A stretch of 64,000 bases of DNA from Monomorium pharaonis (GCF_013373865.1 NC_050467.1:7773237-7837236); one strand, 5' to 3'; shown: positions 22,856 through 34,057, counted from the first letter of the stretch. Numbers and translations: made by a program. The notes: generated by a model not told the origin, from the letters alone.

Positions 22856-23024
22856 GTCGTGCATAGTTTCTGCTGCGTTTCTGCTGTTGCATTATGACGG
22901 TACACCGTGCTGTCAGAAAATAAGCTTAATGAGGACGCAGTGGACAGGAATCTGTTCAATATTCATGTTCTAATCTGCTGACATACTGCCAGCATACTAC
23001 TAGTATTTGGCTATTAGGGATCAT

Positions 23025-23210
23025 ATATTTCATTCATATATAGGTGAGTAAACACGTTTTTAATCTGATGTTTCTTTTTCTCGCGTTTGTTAAACTCATG
23101 TTTATAGTTTTATATGTCACAATGAGTGTGATTAGGTTAAATTGATTTAGTTGTTTAAAACCCGCGCGTAAATAGAAAAGACCAGCCCATTTCAGCGTTA
23201 GCAGTGGTAC
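23025..23210. other. No feature seen
   Basis: Short unannotated flank between the CTGCTG-type element and the LTR-like element. Confidence 0.4.
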
Positions 23211-23483
23211 ATGGTGTAACGTCCGGGTCTAGGGATATTTCTTCTCAATGTGTGCGTCGCGACGCCTCGGTCGCCTGACCGACGCGGGGGCTCTCTTTTC
23301 GAATTTCGGGCAGCCCGCTTACACGAACTCTACCCAGGTATGGCGAGAGCTTGTTGCCGATGGAAAACCTTGTGGGATTTGGTTAGTATGATCTTGATGT
23401 AGTTAAGATTAAGAAATTTGGATATGTATATATATGTATATATTTATTAATAAAACAACGTATAGGATTATTACATGTATTAC

Positions 23484-24565
23484 TTAATTTTCTGGCGGAA
23501 ATATAATAATCTGTGCTACTGCATCGCTATGATATTCTGTTGTTGGATCTAAAGGTTCCAACTCCGGGGAATCGTGATCGGAATCGCTAAGCGTAATTAT
23601 TTCAGGCGCGTTGGACGTTAACTGATTATAATTTTCCAAAGGGACGGTGTCTTCTTGGAACAGATCAATGGAAGAGATTGCTCTTCCTGGCGGAGCGTCT
23701 GTGACAGGAGGAGGAAAGGGGGTGTGTTCCAGCGGGTAGCCCACGAAATTCTCAATTTCCTCGAAAGCCCGCTCTAGGGCTTTTTGTTGAGCTTTGAGGA
23801 TCTTTTCCCTTTTCCTTTTTCCAGCGCGGTGGCGATTCTTCTTGATGGTCTACAAATAAACGCTTGGTTAAGCGATTGAACGCTTAGTTAAGCATTTTTC
23901 TACGTCAAGGGAAATTAGGGCCGTCGAGTATATTCGTGCTTGTGAATAATTAACTAACTTATATCGCTGGCAAGCGATAGAACGCTTGCTAGCGGAATCT
24001 ATGGTTTGTTTACTTATATCGCTGGCGAGCGATAGAACGCTTGCTAGCGGAATCTATGGTTTCGTTGAGCACGAATATACCGGCTTTTCTAATTTCACCG
24101 ACGATATTTCAATCATTGAGCCTACTCACTTTATGTGTTGTAGAATTCATCGCGGCACAAGGGAGGGGAAAGGGTACCTAGAGGAGTTGTTTCATAATTA
24201 TTTAGAAGTGGATCGACAATTAATCCTTATCGAAAGGATTCCTTATAATATGGCACAGTTCGATTTCGGAAAATATTCTAGGGAGCGAAAGTAAACAATA
24301 ATTAATTAGTACTCACGAGTTATAATATAGTTTGAAGCAATAGCTCCAATTAGATGGTTGACGGTTGAAGATGATCGCAGAGATATGTCGATGATGGCAG
24401 TCTGTCGGAGCACGCACTGGTTAACTTAATTGACAATGAGTTGATCGCGAAGCTGTACGAGAGAGGTTGCAGATAACTTGAAGATTGAAGAGTGACGCGT
24501 GACCGAGAACTAGTGACTGAACTAATAAGTATGCTGAACGAGTGTCGAAAAATAATGAGTGAATG
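23484..24565 (-). CDS. Small spliced transcription unit inside the LTR-like element
   Basis: A noncoding leader exon (about 24565 to 24317, donor GTGAGTAC) is followed by a coding exon 23849-23484 (acceptor TTTGTAG). The coding exon gives about 121 residues. It has a strongly basic start (KKNRHRAGKRKREK), a helical stretch (QQKALERAFEEIENF), a proline-rich part, an acidic segment with EIITLSDSDHDSPE that looks like a SUMO-interacting motif, and the C-terminus IIIFPPEN. No ATG opens this frame in either exon, so either a further exon or a non-AUG start is needed. I do not recognise the protein. AATAAA lies 36 bp past the stop. It may be an accessory frame of the retroelement or a captured host exon. 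Confidence 0.4.
24062..24294 (+). other. Plus-strand open frame inside the LTR-like element, unknown
   Basis: A 78-codon stretch (FVEHEYTGFSNFTDDISIIE onward to FDFGKYSRERK) with protein-like composition and no known domain. It lies antisense to the intron of the minus-strand unit. It could be chance. Confidence 0.2.
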
Positions 24566-24592
24566 AATGAATGATCCGGCGTCTGTGCGCGG

Positions 24593-24602
24593 ATTTAAAT
24601 AG
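24593..24602 (-). promoter_or_regulatory. TATA-like box of the LTR-like element
   Basis: Reads CTATTTAAAT on the minus strand, about 30 bp upstream of a CATTCATTCATTC leader that precedes the spliced unit. Confidence 0.45.
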
Positions 24603-25547
24603 GGCGCGGACAAAGGGATCGAGCAAAATCGGCGCTGCGCTCAGCGGCCGCTAGCGCTCCGGAGTAGGGAACACGCGCGAAGCGCAAGAGTCGGTAAGAG
24701 TGGGAGTGATTCGGCGGCTTGGCGGGAACCGAGTTTCGGGGGTCGCTGATAAGGCGAGACCGTTTGCACGTGTGCGGATGTTTATCGGAGATATCTCGTC
24801 TAGGATTTCGTCGATCATTTGATCCGGGATATTTTTCGGCTAGGATCGCTTTCACTACCAAATATCTCGCCGGTTTATCAATTTTAATTATTTCTTGGGC
24901 GCGACATCTTGTCGCCAACGTGAAATAGATATATCTTACGAACTGTTTATGTTAAATGCCTAGCTATGGTTCACCTGATCTTCCGACACGCAGTCCGGAT
25001 ATTACGCGGATTAATTTCGTATTGTATTTCTTTAGGCGCGACATCCTGTCGCCGTCGTATTGATAATAGCAGATATTGTTTTACAACCGTTCCGTTTGAA
25101 TCTTTGAGGATTCAGTTGACGAGATATCATTTCTTTAATCATCCGACAGTGCACGTGCAAGGGCCTTTACAAATATCCGGTTCTTATTTATCTTACAGTT
25201 AATTAATCCTCGACGAACCCATAAGCAATACGAGAGTAAGAATTTAGAAGTTTAAACAATCCGGTTGCCTATGCGTTCGTATCGATAAGAGAGTTAAAAT
25301 AATGCTAGATAACTTAAAGTATATGTATATGTAATATATGATTTTGATATATATATGTACGTAATTTTAAAGTACGATTAAGTGCTTAATATTTGAATTA
25401 TTATTATATAATGACGACTTAAATGAAAGTAAGAATGAGCCATAGAAACGTATTACTGAGTAAGGTAACTCAGCGCGCATGCATCTGGACAAGTTTCGCG
25501 AGAAAATTTTTGGACAAAATTTTCCGGACGCTGGGACGTTACAATGG

Positions 25548-25880
25548 TAGTAGAGTACATGTACCGAAATAAGCTTATAATGCCACTCAGTTGGCCGATG
25601 ACGTGGTCATAGGTTGCAATATGGGTAATATGTTTATATGGATGCCCAAGGATCATCTGTATGTCTTAATCTACACACAGAAAAATAATTATTACTTCCA
25701 AGTAAATATTACTTGTTCTAAAAGTAATGGGTTTCTTTTACATCTGTAAATCTATGGTAAACTTGTTACAAGTATCACATTTATTTAAGACATATTTTAA
25801 ATTTTAGTAAGTATAATACTTCAAACAAGAATATTCACTCCAAACAAATATTGCTCTAGGGTGCTAGGGTGCTAGGGTCT
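25548..25880. other. No gene; possible left end of a MITE at 25677
   Basis: CACACAGAAAAATAATTATT at about 25677 resembles a MITE end. A matching outward end TAAAATATTTTTCTGTA occurs at about 45240. GGGTGCTA is repeated near 25860. Confidence 0.3.
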
Positions 25881-25881
25881 T

Positions 25882-26415
25882 TCATAGATTCACGGTTACA
25901 ATTGTTTCAAGAATATTATAAAACTTGATTGAAGAATTACGTGGGACTCTAGGTAGTAATGACCTAGTTTACACCGAGCACTTGGTACGCGTATCAAATA
26001 GTAAATAACTAGTGAATGTGTTTAATCATTGGCTGATCAGCTTAAATTCACTACTTGATACGCGTACCAAGTGCTCGGTGTAAACTAGGGCTGCGTTCCG
26101 TTTAACGCATAATACGCATGATGCATCGTTCATCCTTGTTGTTTGTCAAACGTTAAACAAGGATGAACAATGCATTATGCGCATCATGCGTTGAAACGGA
26201 ACGCAGCCCTAGTTTACACCGAGCACTTGGTACGCGTATCAAGTAGTGAATTTAAGCTGATCAGCCAATGATTAAACACATTCACTAGTTATTTACTATT
26301 TGATACGCGTACCAAGTGCTCGGTGTAAACTAGGTCATTACTACCTAGAGTCCCACGTAATTCTTCAATCAAGTTTTATAATATTCTTGAAACAATTGTA
26401 ACCGTGAATCTATGA
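25882..26415. repeat. 534-bp palindrome built from smaller palindromes
   Basis: The outer arms (TCATAGATTCACGGTTACAA and complement) are almost perfect. Inside are two copies of a 125-bp palindrome (25964-26088 and 26209-26333) with ends CTAGTTTACACCGAGCACTT. Between them is a 120-bp palindrome (26089-26208) with ends GGCTGCGTTCCGTTTAACGC. The whole is symmetric about roughly 26148. No coding content. Confidence 0.85.
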
Positions 26416-28123
26416 ATTCTATTGGCTACGGATAGCTGCGGGAATTCAGGGTTCGGGTGGCGGGCTGGTTAAGTGAATGAACGGAGGCAAGGATATATAT
26501 GCTTAATACTGCGGTTTATTGCAACTCTCCTAACTAATTATACAATTATCGCTATCTAATATGTACAATGCTTATCCACTAATATCTCGCTGTGCGAGGC
26601 GTGTAAGGTTCGCTGTTGGCGACGTGTGTCGCGGAGCGCAGGTGCGCGTGGTGTCTTGATGCCGGTTGGCTGCGGCGGGCCGGACGGGCATACGGCCCGT
26701 GTGTCGGTCTATCGGTACGCCGATTGGTGGTAGCGGCCGGTCTCGGCGATCGCGGCGCTCGTAGCGGTACAGCTACGGCTGTGCGGTGCGAGGCGGCGTT
26801 TGTGTCGGTTACGGCGGTAGCCGGATTGCCTGCGATGCTATGCCTGCTATGGTCGCGGTTGCGCGGTGCGGCGCGGCGCTCTCGTTGGCGGCGTCGGTCG
26901 GCGCGGTGCTCCTATTGGTCGCGGCGGTGCGCGGCGGCGCGGTGCGACGCGGAGCGCGGCTTGGTAGCCACGGTGATCAGCTGTTGCGATGTGTTGCGAC
27001 GATCAGAGGCTCGATTCTTGAATTTATTCGCAAGAGAAACGTATTCGCAAATTTTGTTCTTACAGAAAAGTTAGAAATTTATTGGCTATCGTATGGCTAT
27101 TAACCAATAAACTTGCAACTTTCTGTTAGAGCGAGTATTTGCGTATACGTTTCTGTTCGCGCGAGAATTGAGCGAATGCGATCGATAGCGCGAGATGCCG
27201 GAACCGCTCAGTAATGAGCGCGGAGTGCTCGTTACGCGAATCCGTGAATCCGCTGGAGGACTAGGCGAGTGCACAGATAATTAATTGAAAGATAACTCAG
27301 ACTTTAATTGACAAGAAAATGTATTTGTTTGATTTACACATCAATTCCACAATATATTTAGCGTTGCGCAGACACGGAGGAGCGACGGAATAAGTAGACG
27401 CGCGGAGATCTTCGTGAGGAGTACGTTATCGAAATGCTGCTCGTCAGCGCGACGGAGATCTTGCCGAGCGTAAGCTGGTACGCCCCGTCGGATCGGAAAT
27501 CTTGACCGTGGACGACGCACTGAGGTTCGCGAAGCAGACGTACTCTCGCGAGCGAATCACCCGTCGATCCTCCTAATCTTTACGTCACACATTAACCGTC
27601 ACAAACAAAGCGATTAACCCGCACCAATGATCCGGCGAGCAATCAGTGTTCCTTAACGACACGTCGAACGGCGAACTGCACGATCGAGAAACTACGAGAG
27701 CGGAAGTTTGAGAGGCGATAGCGACTGCAGAAAACCATCTGAACGTCGCTCAGCAAGCGATCGCTCCAAAAACTCTCCCTGATAACAGGAGGGAGAGTAG
27801 CATGTAGAAAACATGCAGCATCCCACGATCACGACTCGATCACGCAGCGCCGACGCGTCCGCGGAGCTCGAGCATCACGGCTCGCAACAATCGAAATATT
27901 GGTATACGATCGCACTCCACCGGCACGACGCTTTACCAACGATAAACAAAATGATGGAAATCATATGTTTAGAACTCGAGTACTTTCCCCGAGTCTCGAA
28001 TTCCAAACAGTTTCTCTTGCAAATGACTTCAAGAATCGGGCCCCTGGTGTTGTGTGCGAACGGCCCTAGCATTTGCCTTTACCCTCCGTCGTAATGCCGT
28101 TCACGTCCAAAATTAGTAAATAA
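26416..28123. other. GC-rich block of unknown origin, possible LTR remains
   Basis: GC-rich, CpG-rich sequence, very different from its surroundings. TTTATT at 26515-26520 gives AATAAA on the minus strand. A hairpin of about 110 bp lies at 27038-27147 (GTATTCGCAAAT..TTATTGGCTA and complement). Open frames (26616-27074, 27813-28094) have low-complexity Arg/Ala composition and no domain. It continues after the LINE insertion at 34774. Confidence 0.35.
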
Positions 28124-29028
28124 AGAGACGAGATAATACAGGGAATTTTATGTACAACTTCGCGGATTGGAACATATCCCTTCTATCTAAGTTCAGATTC
28201 CCTAGAAAGCAGTCATGTATCCTCTCGCGAATTATAACGGATTTCCCCTATACTAATGCTATAAAATTTAAATGCGGTTGGAGGGATTCGCCTGGCTGTG
28301 ATTGTGGGTGCTCTTACCAGGACATTAACTATTATTTTCTGGGAATGTCCGGGAATTTCAAAAATGTAAGAGTTGATCTTTATAGCAAATTGTTTGAAAG
28401 GATGTTGTATGCTCCGTTTACAGTAGAATATCTGATCTCTATCTTAAATAAGACAATAGAGTCATTCACAAAAAAATTAAAAATTATGTATGTTTTTTTT
28501 TTTATTAAGTGTAAGTAATATCAATGTCGATTACACTTTGAAAAGTAATATTTCATACGTATTTATCAATCAGTAATTAATTAAAAGTCATTAAAAATTC
28601 GAAAAATGTCACGTGCCTTCAAACGTGATATGATTGGTCGAAGATAATATGACGTCACGATATATGACATAAGTCACATTGTTTTAGGTGGCTGCATGCA
28701 AACACATTATGTAACTAATTATTTTTATTACATACATTGTTTCTTTAATTGGCATTTCGATGAAGCGATCTGAGGCCTTCGTGCAAGCAAAATCGGACAA
28801 TTTACCAAAAATGACAGTGGTAATGTTGTCCGATTTTTTTTACTCAAAGGCTGGTATTCATAGTCGAATCTTACCCAGGTAGCAAGCCTACGTCATTTTG
28901 ACGTCCCAAAATGGTCATATCTGGTCATATGTCGTCAAAATGACCATTTTTTTACATGACCTAAAATTGACGTCATGATGTGACGTCATTTCGTAGTCAT
29001 ATTTCAGTCATGATCTGACAATTATTTT

Positions 29029-29885
29029 CCCAGACAGCATGCATCCAAAATCGGGACATAAAGACGTCATTAAGACGTATTTTAGACACTGTCTAAAGCA
29101 GTGTCTACAATGAGATTTAAGGCGTAAGGCATAAGCATATTATATAAGCATATTATATTTATAACTTTAAGAGAACTTTTTTAAGAAAACATTAGATATC
29201 TTGGAAATGATGTCAAAATGGTAACATTTATCAGAGACGTCTACTAAGAGCGGTCTTTGAGATATCTTATTGAAGAATTTTATTTAAGTTTCTTGAAAAT
29301 GTTATCCTTTATTATTAAGGTTATGGAAAAAGATAAATTTAACAATGAAATTAATAAGTAAATAAATTAATGCTATTTATTTTTAATGTTTTGCAAAATT
29401 TAATTGCTTTTATAAAAAATAATATAATTGCGTCAGTTTATAACATATAGGTATTTATGTAGACAATAACAAGTACCCATATCGATGAGTCAAATTGGCG
29501 AAGCAGCTAAAGTACAAGGTTCGTAATCCTAAGGTCCCGGGTTCAAACCTACCAGCGGCAAGTAAGAATAAAATAAAATAAAATAATATAATTTAAATTT
29601 AATTAATTAATAAAAATTTGTCCTAAATTTAGTATGTGCTGTTGATAAAAATAATTAAAAAAAAATAAAATTTTTATTTTATTTTATTTTTCTTTAGTTG
29701 CAGTTTAAAGATATCCGATTTAAGAAATCTTTTAGATATCAGTTTCATGATATCTTTCTGTTCTCAAAAAACGACGCATTGGTTAACATTCTGACATTAT
29801 TATATGTTATCTTTTAAAAGTCTCTTTATGTTATTATTTTCAAAAACAGGATATCTTTTAGAGATCTTTTTGACAACATATTGTT
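29029..29885 (+). mobile_element. MITE-like element with CCCAGACAGC end, AGATATCT motifs and a tRNA-like segment
   Basis: The left end CCCAGACAGCATGC sits inside the TGACGTCA element. A second, rearranged copy lies at 36655-37591 on the minus strand. Subterminal regions repeat AGATATCT. The right limit is approximate. The middle carries a tRNA-like stretch. Confidence 0.6.
29484..29562 (+). repeat. tRNA-like segment with A and B boxes
   Basis: TGGCGAAGCAGCTAAAGTA fits a Pol III A box, and GGGTTCAAACC fits a B box. An anticodon-like TTCGTAA lies between them. The T and acceptor stems do not pair well, so this is not a working tRNA. Tail AATAAAATAAAATAAAATAA follows. Confidence 0.6.
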
Positions 29886-32168
29886 CACGTCATTCCATGA
29901 CGTCAAAATACGGTACATTTCATGACGTCAGGAATTTGTGACATTCGACCGTCATTTTAACGTCATAAGGGCGTCATTTCGTGACGTCAAGAATAGTCAG
30001 TAAATGACCATTTTGGGACGTCAAAATGACGTGAGCTTGCTACCTGGGTATTTCAAGATCGTCTCAAGCAATATCTTAAGATGCTAATACAGCTCTGTGA
30101 TTGGCTGATGGCATCTTAAGACAGTACTTAAGATGATCTTAAATATAAGATCCGACTATGAATACTGGCCAAAGTGAGTGTTTCAACATCGCAGAGACTA
30201 CAGGTGTTAAAGCAGAAAGGTAGGTATTTTTTCCATTAAAAAAAAATATATATATGTAATTATATTTACAATGTTAATATCCATAATATAAGTATATTAA
30301 ATAAAATAGACAAAATAGGTTATGTTTGTATTATATTCTCAATTTAAAGATATGTAAATAGTTATGCTTATATAAAGTAATATTTTTTAGTATATTATGT
30401 TTCATATACATATTAATGAAACAACATTATAAAGTTAATGTGTACAATATATATTAAATAATAAATGAATTAAGTAATTTTGAAAGTCATTAATACACTA
30501 AATCTTTAGCATGTAATAATAAAATATGATAAAATATTTAATGTAATGATTGAAATAATGTCAAAAAAGCATAAATTAATATAATTTTTTTAGTAGATCT
30601 GAACGTGAAGAATATGGAGATAATGCCATTGGATATGTTGAGCTGAAACGAGAAGGCTCAATATACACTGTTCGAGGAAAAATATGTCCAGAGCATAAAA
30701 TTCGGAGTAAACCTTATACAGTTTTTCTTAAGATAGATGAAGAGACTGAAGAAATTAAAGAAGCTGTTTGTCATGATTGTGCCGCTTCTGGGGGTAAAAA
30801 ATAGAATTTGTTATTTTTAATAAAAGTATATATATCTTTTTATATAAAAAAATTAAAAATGTTTTTATTATATGTACATATGTACATAAGTTTAAGATAT
30901 TTTCTATTAAGACATTTTTGGTTAAATTATTAATATGGAAAAAAAATTAATTGATTAGACATAACAAAAGTAATTAGAGACATATTTCAGGTGGTTGTAA
31001 GCATGCTATTGCTTTTATGTTGTGGGTTCATAGGAGAAGTGAAGAACTAGAACCAACAGCAACAATATGCTATTGGAAAAAATCTAGATTAGTAGGAATC
31101 AAGTAGGAATTAATATAAAGTGTATTACAACAAAATAAATGAAAAAGCCACAAATGAAATATAATTTTAAAAACGCTGATAATTTTTTTGATAAAATCTT
31201 GCATGAAATGCAGATTTTGCAGTTCTATCTAGACATTTAATTTCTTTAGAAATATGTAATAATTTATCACTGCATCAGTTATTAATACAATTTGCTAAAA
31301 CTCAAGGAACAAGTGCAGATGACTTTTTGGTCTTTTCTAAACAATTAATGTCTATCAAACAGTGTATTGAAGTAGCTCAAGAAACAAAATTACAATCTAA
31401 ATCTAAACTATGGATGGAAATGAGATACGGTCGTATTACAGCATCCAGAATTTATGAAGTTGCTCATTGTAAAACTGAACGAGGCACATTAGTTGAACAA
31501 ATAATTGGAGCAGCTAAAATTATAGAGACTGAAGCAATGAAAAGAGGAAAAGATTGAGAGAAAAAGGTTTTAAATATTTTGCAACAGAAAATACAAGTAA
31601 AGTTGAAAGAAAGTGGTTTATTATTAAATCCTGAATTTCCTGTAATAGGTGCCTCTCCTGATGGCATTGGTCCTAATTTTGTCGTAGAAATAAAATGTCC
31701 TACAACATCAAAAGTTGAATTGAAATATATTACAGCAGAACAGAAAATATGTAATAGATATTTGGCTCAAATACAATTTCAAATGTTTATGTCCAAAATG
31801 AAGAAAGAATATTTTTGTATGGCTAGACATAATTTCGAAACAAGTAATGATGTTATAATACTACAAGTAATATATGATGAAAAACTTATAATGAATTTAA
31901 TACAAAAAAGTATGGAGTTTTGGAAAAAAAAAATGTTTTTCCCATTCTTTATAATGTCGTTTGTTAAAAAATTATATAATAAAAAAAAAATAAATTAATA
32001 TAAGGTAACATGTATATTATGTGTCAAAATTTTATTTAGTTTTATTTGTGTTTAATACAATATAGGTTATTTGTGTTATAAGATTATACATGTATTAATA
32101 CTTTAATATGTAATACAAAAAATACAATTTTTTAGCAAAATTCTTTGACAAAATTTTTTAATATTTTT

Positions 32169-34057
32169 TTATTGTGCAATTATGGGCGTTTGCAAATTTA
32201 TTAAAGCTGCTACAATTAATACAATTTCATCAATAATGTCCAACGTTTGATAAGGAATTCCTGCATGAGGCGTAAGAAACTCGAAATCTCTCAATCTTCC
32301 AATCACTCGTTCTATATAAATTCGTAAACTTGCTATACGTCTTGTTTCTATAACTTCAGATTTTGTTAGATTTGTGTTACTTGAAACACTAGATGGCCTG
32401 ATAAGTGTGCATCCTTTTTTCTGTAATAGACATTCTATATGTTTAAAGCCACGATCTGCCATAATTTTACAGTTAGGTGGAAGTACATTTAAATATTGGC
32501 TTTTTTCGACTATTGTAGCATCTGTAGTTTTTCCTCCGAAACTTTCTGATATAAAGTTAATCGTTCCATCAAGTGTAGCTGAGATTAAATACTTGATTGT
32601 ATTACATTTTTTATATTCGGACCATGTGAGTGCTTGATATAATGGATTACTTGGTTTTTGAATTTCAATTTCAAAACAATCAATTATTGACTGTACATTG
32701 TTGTATCTTGCACGAAAAGGAAGAGGTAAAGATGCTTTTATACTTTTTTGAGAAGGCCAAAATATAAACTTTTTCAAATAATGTGCCAAAATAGGGATGG
32801 TTTTTCTGAAAATAGTATTTGCATTGCTAGGACTTTTTCCATATTTGTCACTCAAAATTATAAAAGAATGATTAAGTTTAATTTTTTCTAAAGTTAAATA
32901 AATATCATCCAACTTTATATCAGCTTCATCTGCAAGCAATTTTAAAATAAATAATGCATTATTTTGCATACCAATATATACTTTAGGTTTATTCAAAATA
33001 TGTGATTTTCGCATTGTTAATGTTTGTTCTTGTATATCTTTTTTGCTTTGTTTTAAAGCTTCTTCACTTATCTCATCAGAATAAGTTAAATATTCGTCAC
33101 AATCTTCCAGTGTATCATTTAAATCTTTTGTAGTACTTGCAGTTATACTTGTTGATGTTGAAGACTTTAAATTATCTTGTAGTTTATTGCTTTTAATAGG
33201 AGAACAAGCTGCATCTTTTACTTCTCGCGTTGTAGATGTGGGCATAATATTACAATACGTGTGAACACTGCGATAAAGAGGTCTCCTAGATACTTGAATG
33301 CCTTTATGTTTTACTGTAGATTCTGTTTCTTTTAAATTCAATGTGTCATTTAATATTAAATTGTTAAATTCAATTGTTGGAAAATCAATGTTTGTTGAAT
33401 TATTTTGAGATTCTTGAGAAACAGATCTTTTGTCAATTTCTTCTTTATTTAATTCCTGTAAAATACGTTGTTGTCTGAGCTTTTTAACTGCTGATCTTAC
33501 TGGTGTCGAAGATGATACTCGTTTTCTATCTGTCTGACAATCAAAAAATCGAGGAAGTACTCCTTTTTTAAGGAGTATTGCTGCATTTTGATCGAGTTTA
33601 ACTCGCATATAATTTTCTAAATCTTGTTGCAACTGAAACAATTAATATTAAATTAATGTTATTTAATTTTGTATAAAGAATAATGCAAACATATATTACA
33701 TAAACTCTGTAAATTTTGCCATAAATTTAAATATTTATAAATCATATTTTAGGTTAGGTTAGGTTAGGTAATGTTATTTATGTAAAAATAAAACTACAGA
33801 AATTAAATTAATATTTAAAAGATCCATTATATAATAATTATAATACTTACATCAAAATGATCTTCGCAACAATAAAAAGGCGCAATCAATGATGTTTTAT
33901 TGGGATCACGTCGAACTTGTATTATCCATTTTTTTCGCATTTTCCCTTTTGGGACACACACGAATATTTTACAAGGATTTTTTATTGTCGTACTTAAACA
34001 TCCTGGCACAAAACAGTACTTATAAATACCTTTTCGTTTTATTGTATTTTCTGTCAT
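32169..34057 (-). CDS. THAP-domain DDE_Tnp_4 transposase of the ISL2EU-like element, intact
   Basis: Two exons, 33851-34057 and 32169-33632, joined by a GTAAGT...TTTCAG intron, give 556 residues with no stop or frameshift. Residues 1 to about 70 form a THAP zinc finger: Cys at YCFVPGC, then CCEDHF, in the C2CH pattern; it should bind the element's ends. A linker of about 200 residues rich in Ser, Thr and Glu follows. The catalytic domain has Asp about 387 (SIIDCFEIE), Asp about 462 (KIMADRGFKHI) and Glu about 510 (IYIERVIGRLRDF), the DDE triad of the IS5/Harbinger-related fold. The ATG at 34057 is the first in frame, directly before the THAP cysteine. It is convergent with the nuclease gene, about 170 bp from its stop. 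The intron carries four TTAGG units. This is the best candidate for a still functional transposase in the window. Confidence 0.88.
33750..33773 (+). repeat. Four TTAGG units, insect telomere-type repeat
   Basis: TTTTAGGTTAGGTTAGGTTA inside the single intron of the THAP transposase gene. Too short to show that it came from a telomere. Confidence 0.7.

Larger units (their letters stand above)
20791..23019. mobile_element. Terminal-repeat element, CCCCAATAGCCAA / TTTGGCTATTAGGG ends, CTGCTG-type arrays
   Basis: The left end CCCCAATAGCCAAGTCTGC is mirrored by the right end TATTTGGCTATTAGGG. Degenerate repeats rich in GCAGAA/CAGCAG fill 20800-21210, and their complement (TTTCTGCTGC, TTTTTGCTGTCA) fills 22130-23010. 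The middle, 21240-21990, is AT-rich and noncoding. The flanks both read ATCAT (20786-20790 and 23020-23024), a possible 5-bp duplication, unlike the TA flanks of related elements. A hAT MITE is inserted at 22351-22855 and a 5S-like stretch lies at 22021-22085. Confidence 0.6.
23215..25543 (-). mobile_element. Probable solo LTR, 2.3 kb, 4-bp target duplication
   Basis: It begins TGTAACGTCC and ends GGACGTTACA, so it has TG...CA borders with a 10-bp inverted end. ATGG flanks it on both sides (23211-23214 and 25544-25547). On the minus strand it has, in order, a TATA-like box at 24593-24602, a CATTCATT-rich leader, a splice donor, a coding exon and an AATAAA at 23443-23448. This order fits U3-R-U5 of an LTR read on the minus strand. 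No gag or pol sequence is next to it, so it would be a solo LTR. Two direct copies of a roughly 53-bp unit (ATCGCTGGCAAGCGATAG...) lie at 23959-24062. Confidence 0.65.
28874..30048. mobile_element. MITE with CCCAGGTAGCAAGC ends and TGACGTCA arrays
   Basis: Ends CCCAGGTAGCAAGC and GCTTGCTACCTGGG, flanked by TA (28872-28873 and 30049-30050). Comparison with the empty family copy near 12510 confirms a single TA in the unfilled site. Both ends are packed with TGACGTCA, GACGTCATTT and AAAATGACC motifs. The inside is occupied by another element (29029 to about 29885). Confidence 0.82.
28850..30169. mobile_element. MITE with GCTGGTATTCATAG ends inside nuclease exon 1
   Basis: Ends GCTGGTATTCATAG and CTATGAATACTGGC, flanked by CAAAG on both sides (28845-28849 and 30170-30174). 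It is the same family as 12480-12778. Without its own insert it would be about 145 bp. It is split by the element at 28874-30048. Confidence 0.75.
28761..31998 (+). pseudogene. SWIM zinc-finger and YqaJ-like nuclease gene of the ISL2EU-like element, broken
   Basis: The gene can be followed through exon 1 (28761-28849 and, after a MITE insertion, 30175-30219), exon 2 (30597-30793), exon 3 (from 30991 to about 31100) and exon 4 (about 31210-31998). Exon 1 gives MKRSEAFVQAKSDNLPKMTV and then, if one T of an 8-T run is discounted, a frame continuing into ECFNIAETTGVKAER. Exons 2-3 give YGDNAIGYVELKREG and ICPEHK, then the SWIM-like CHDCAAS...CKH zinc site. Exon 4 has the lambda-exonuclease/YqaJ motifs YGRITASRIYE, PVIGASPDGI and VVEIKCP. 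Damage: the MITE at 28850-30169, the T-run frameshift, and a TGA at 31555-31557. This nuclease type is the usual partner of the THAP-DDE transposase in such elements; its job in transposition is not established. Confidence 0.75.

Noticed and set aside
26616..27103. 152-codon and 105-codon frames in the GC-rich block
   Set aside because: Arg/Ala-rich composition in overlapping frames is typical of GC-rich noncoding DNA.
29484..29562. Functional tRNA gene
   Set aside because: The A and B boxes are good but the T stem and acceptor stem do not pair, and the sequence sits inside a repeated element.
33750..33773. Telomere proximity
   Set aside because: Four TTAGG units are too few, and the surroundings are a transposon intron.
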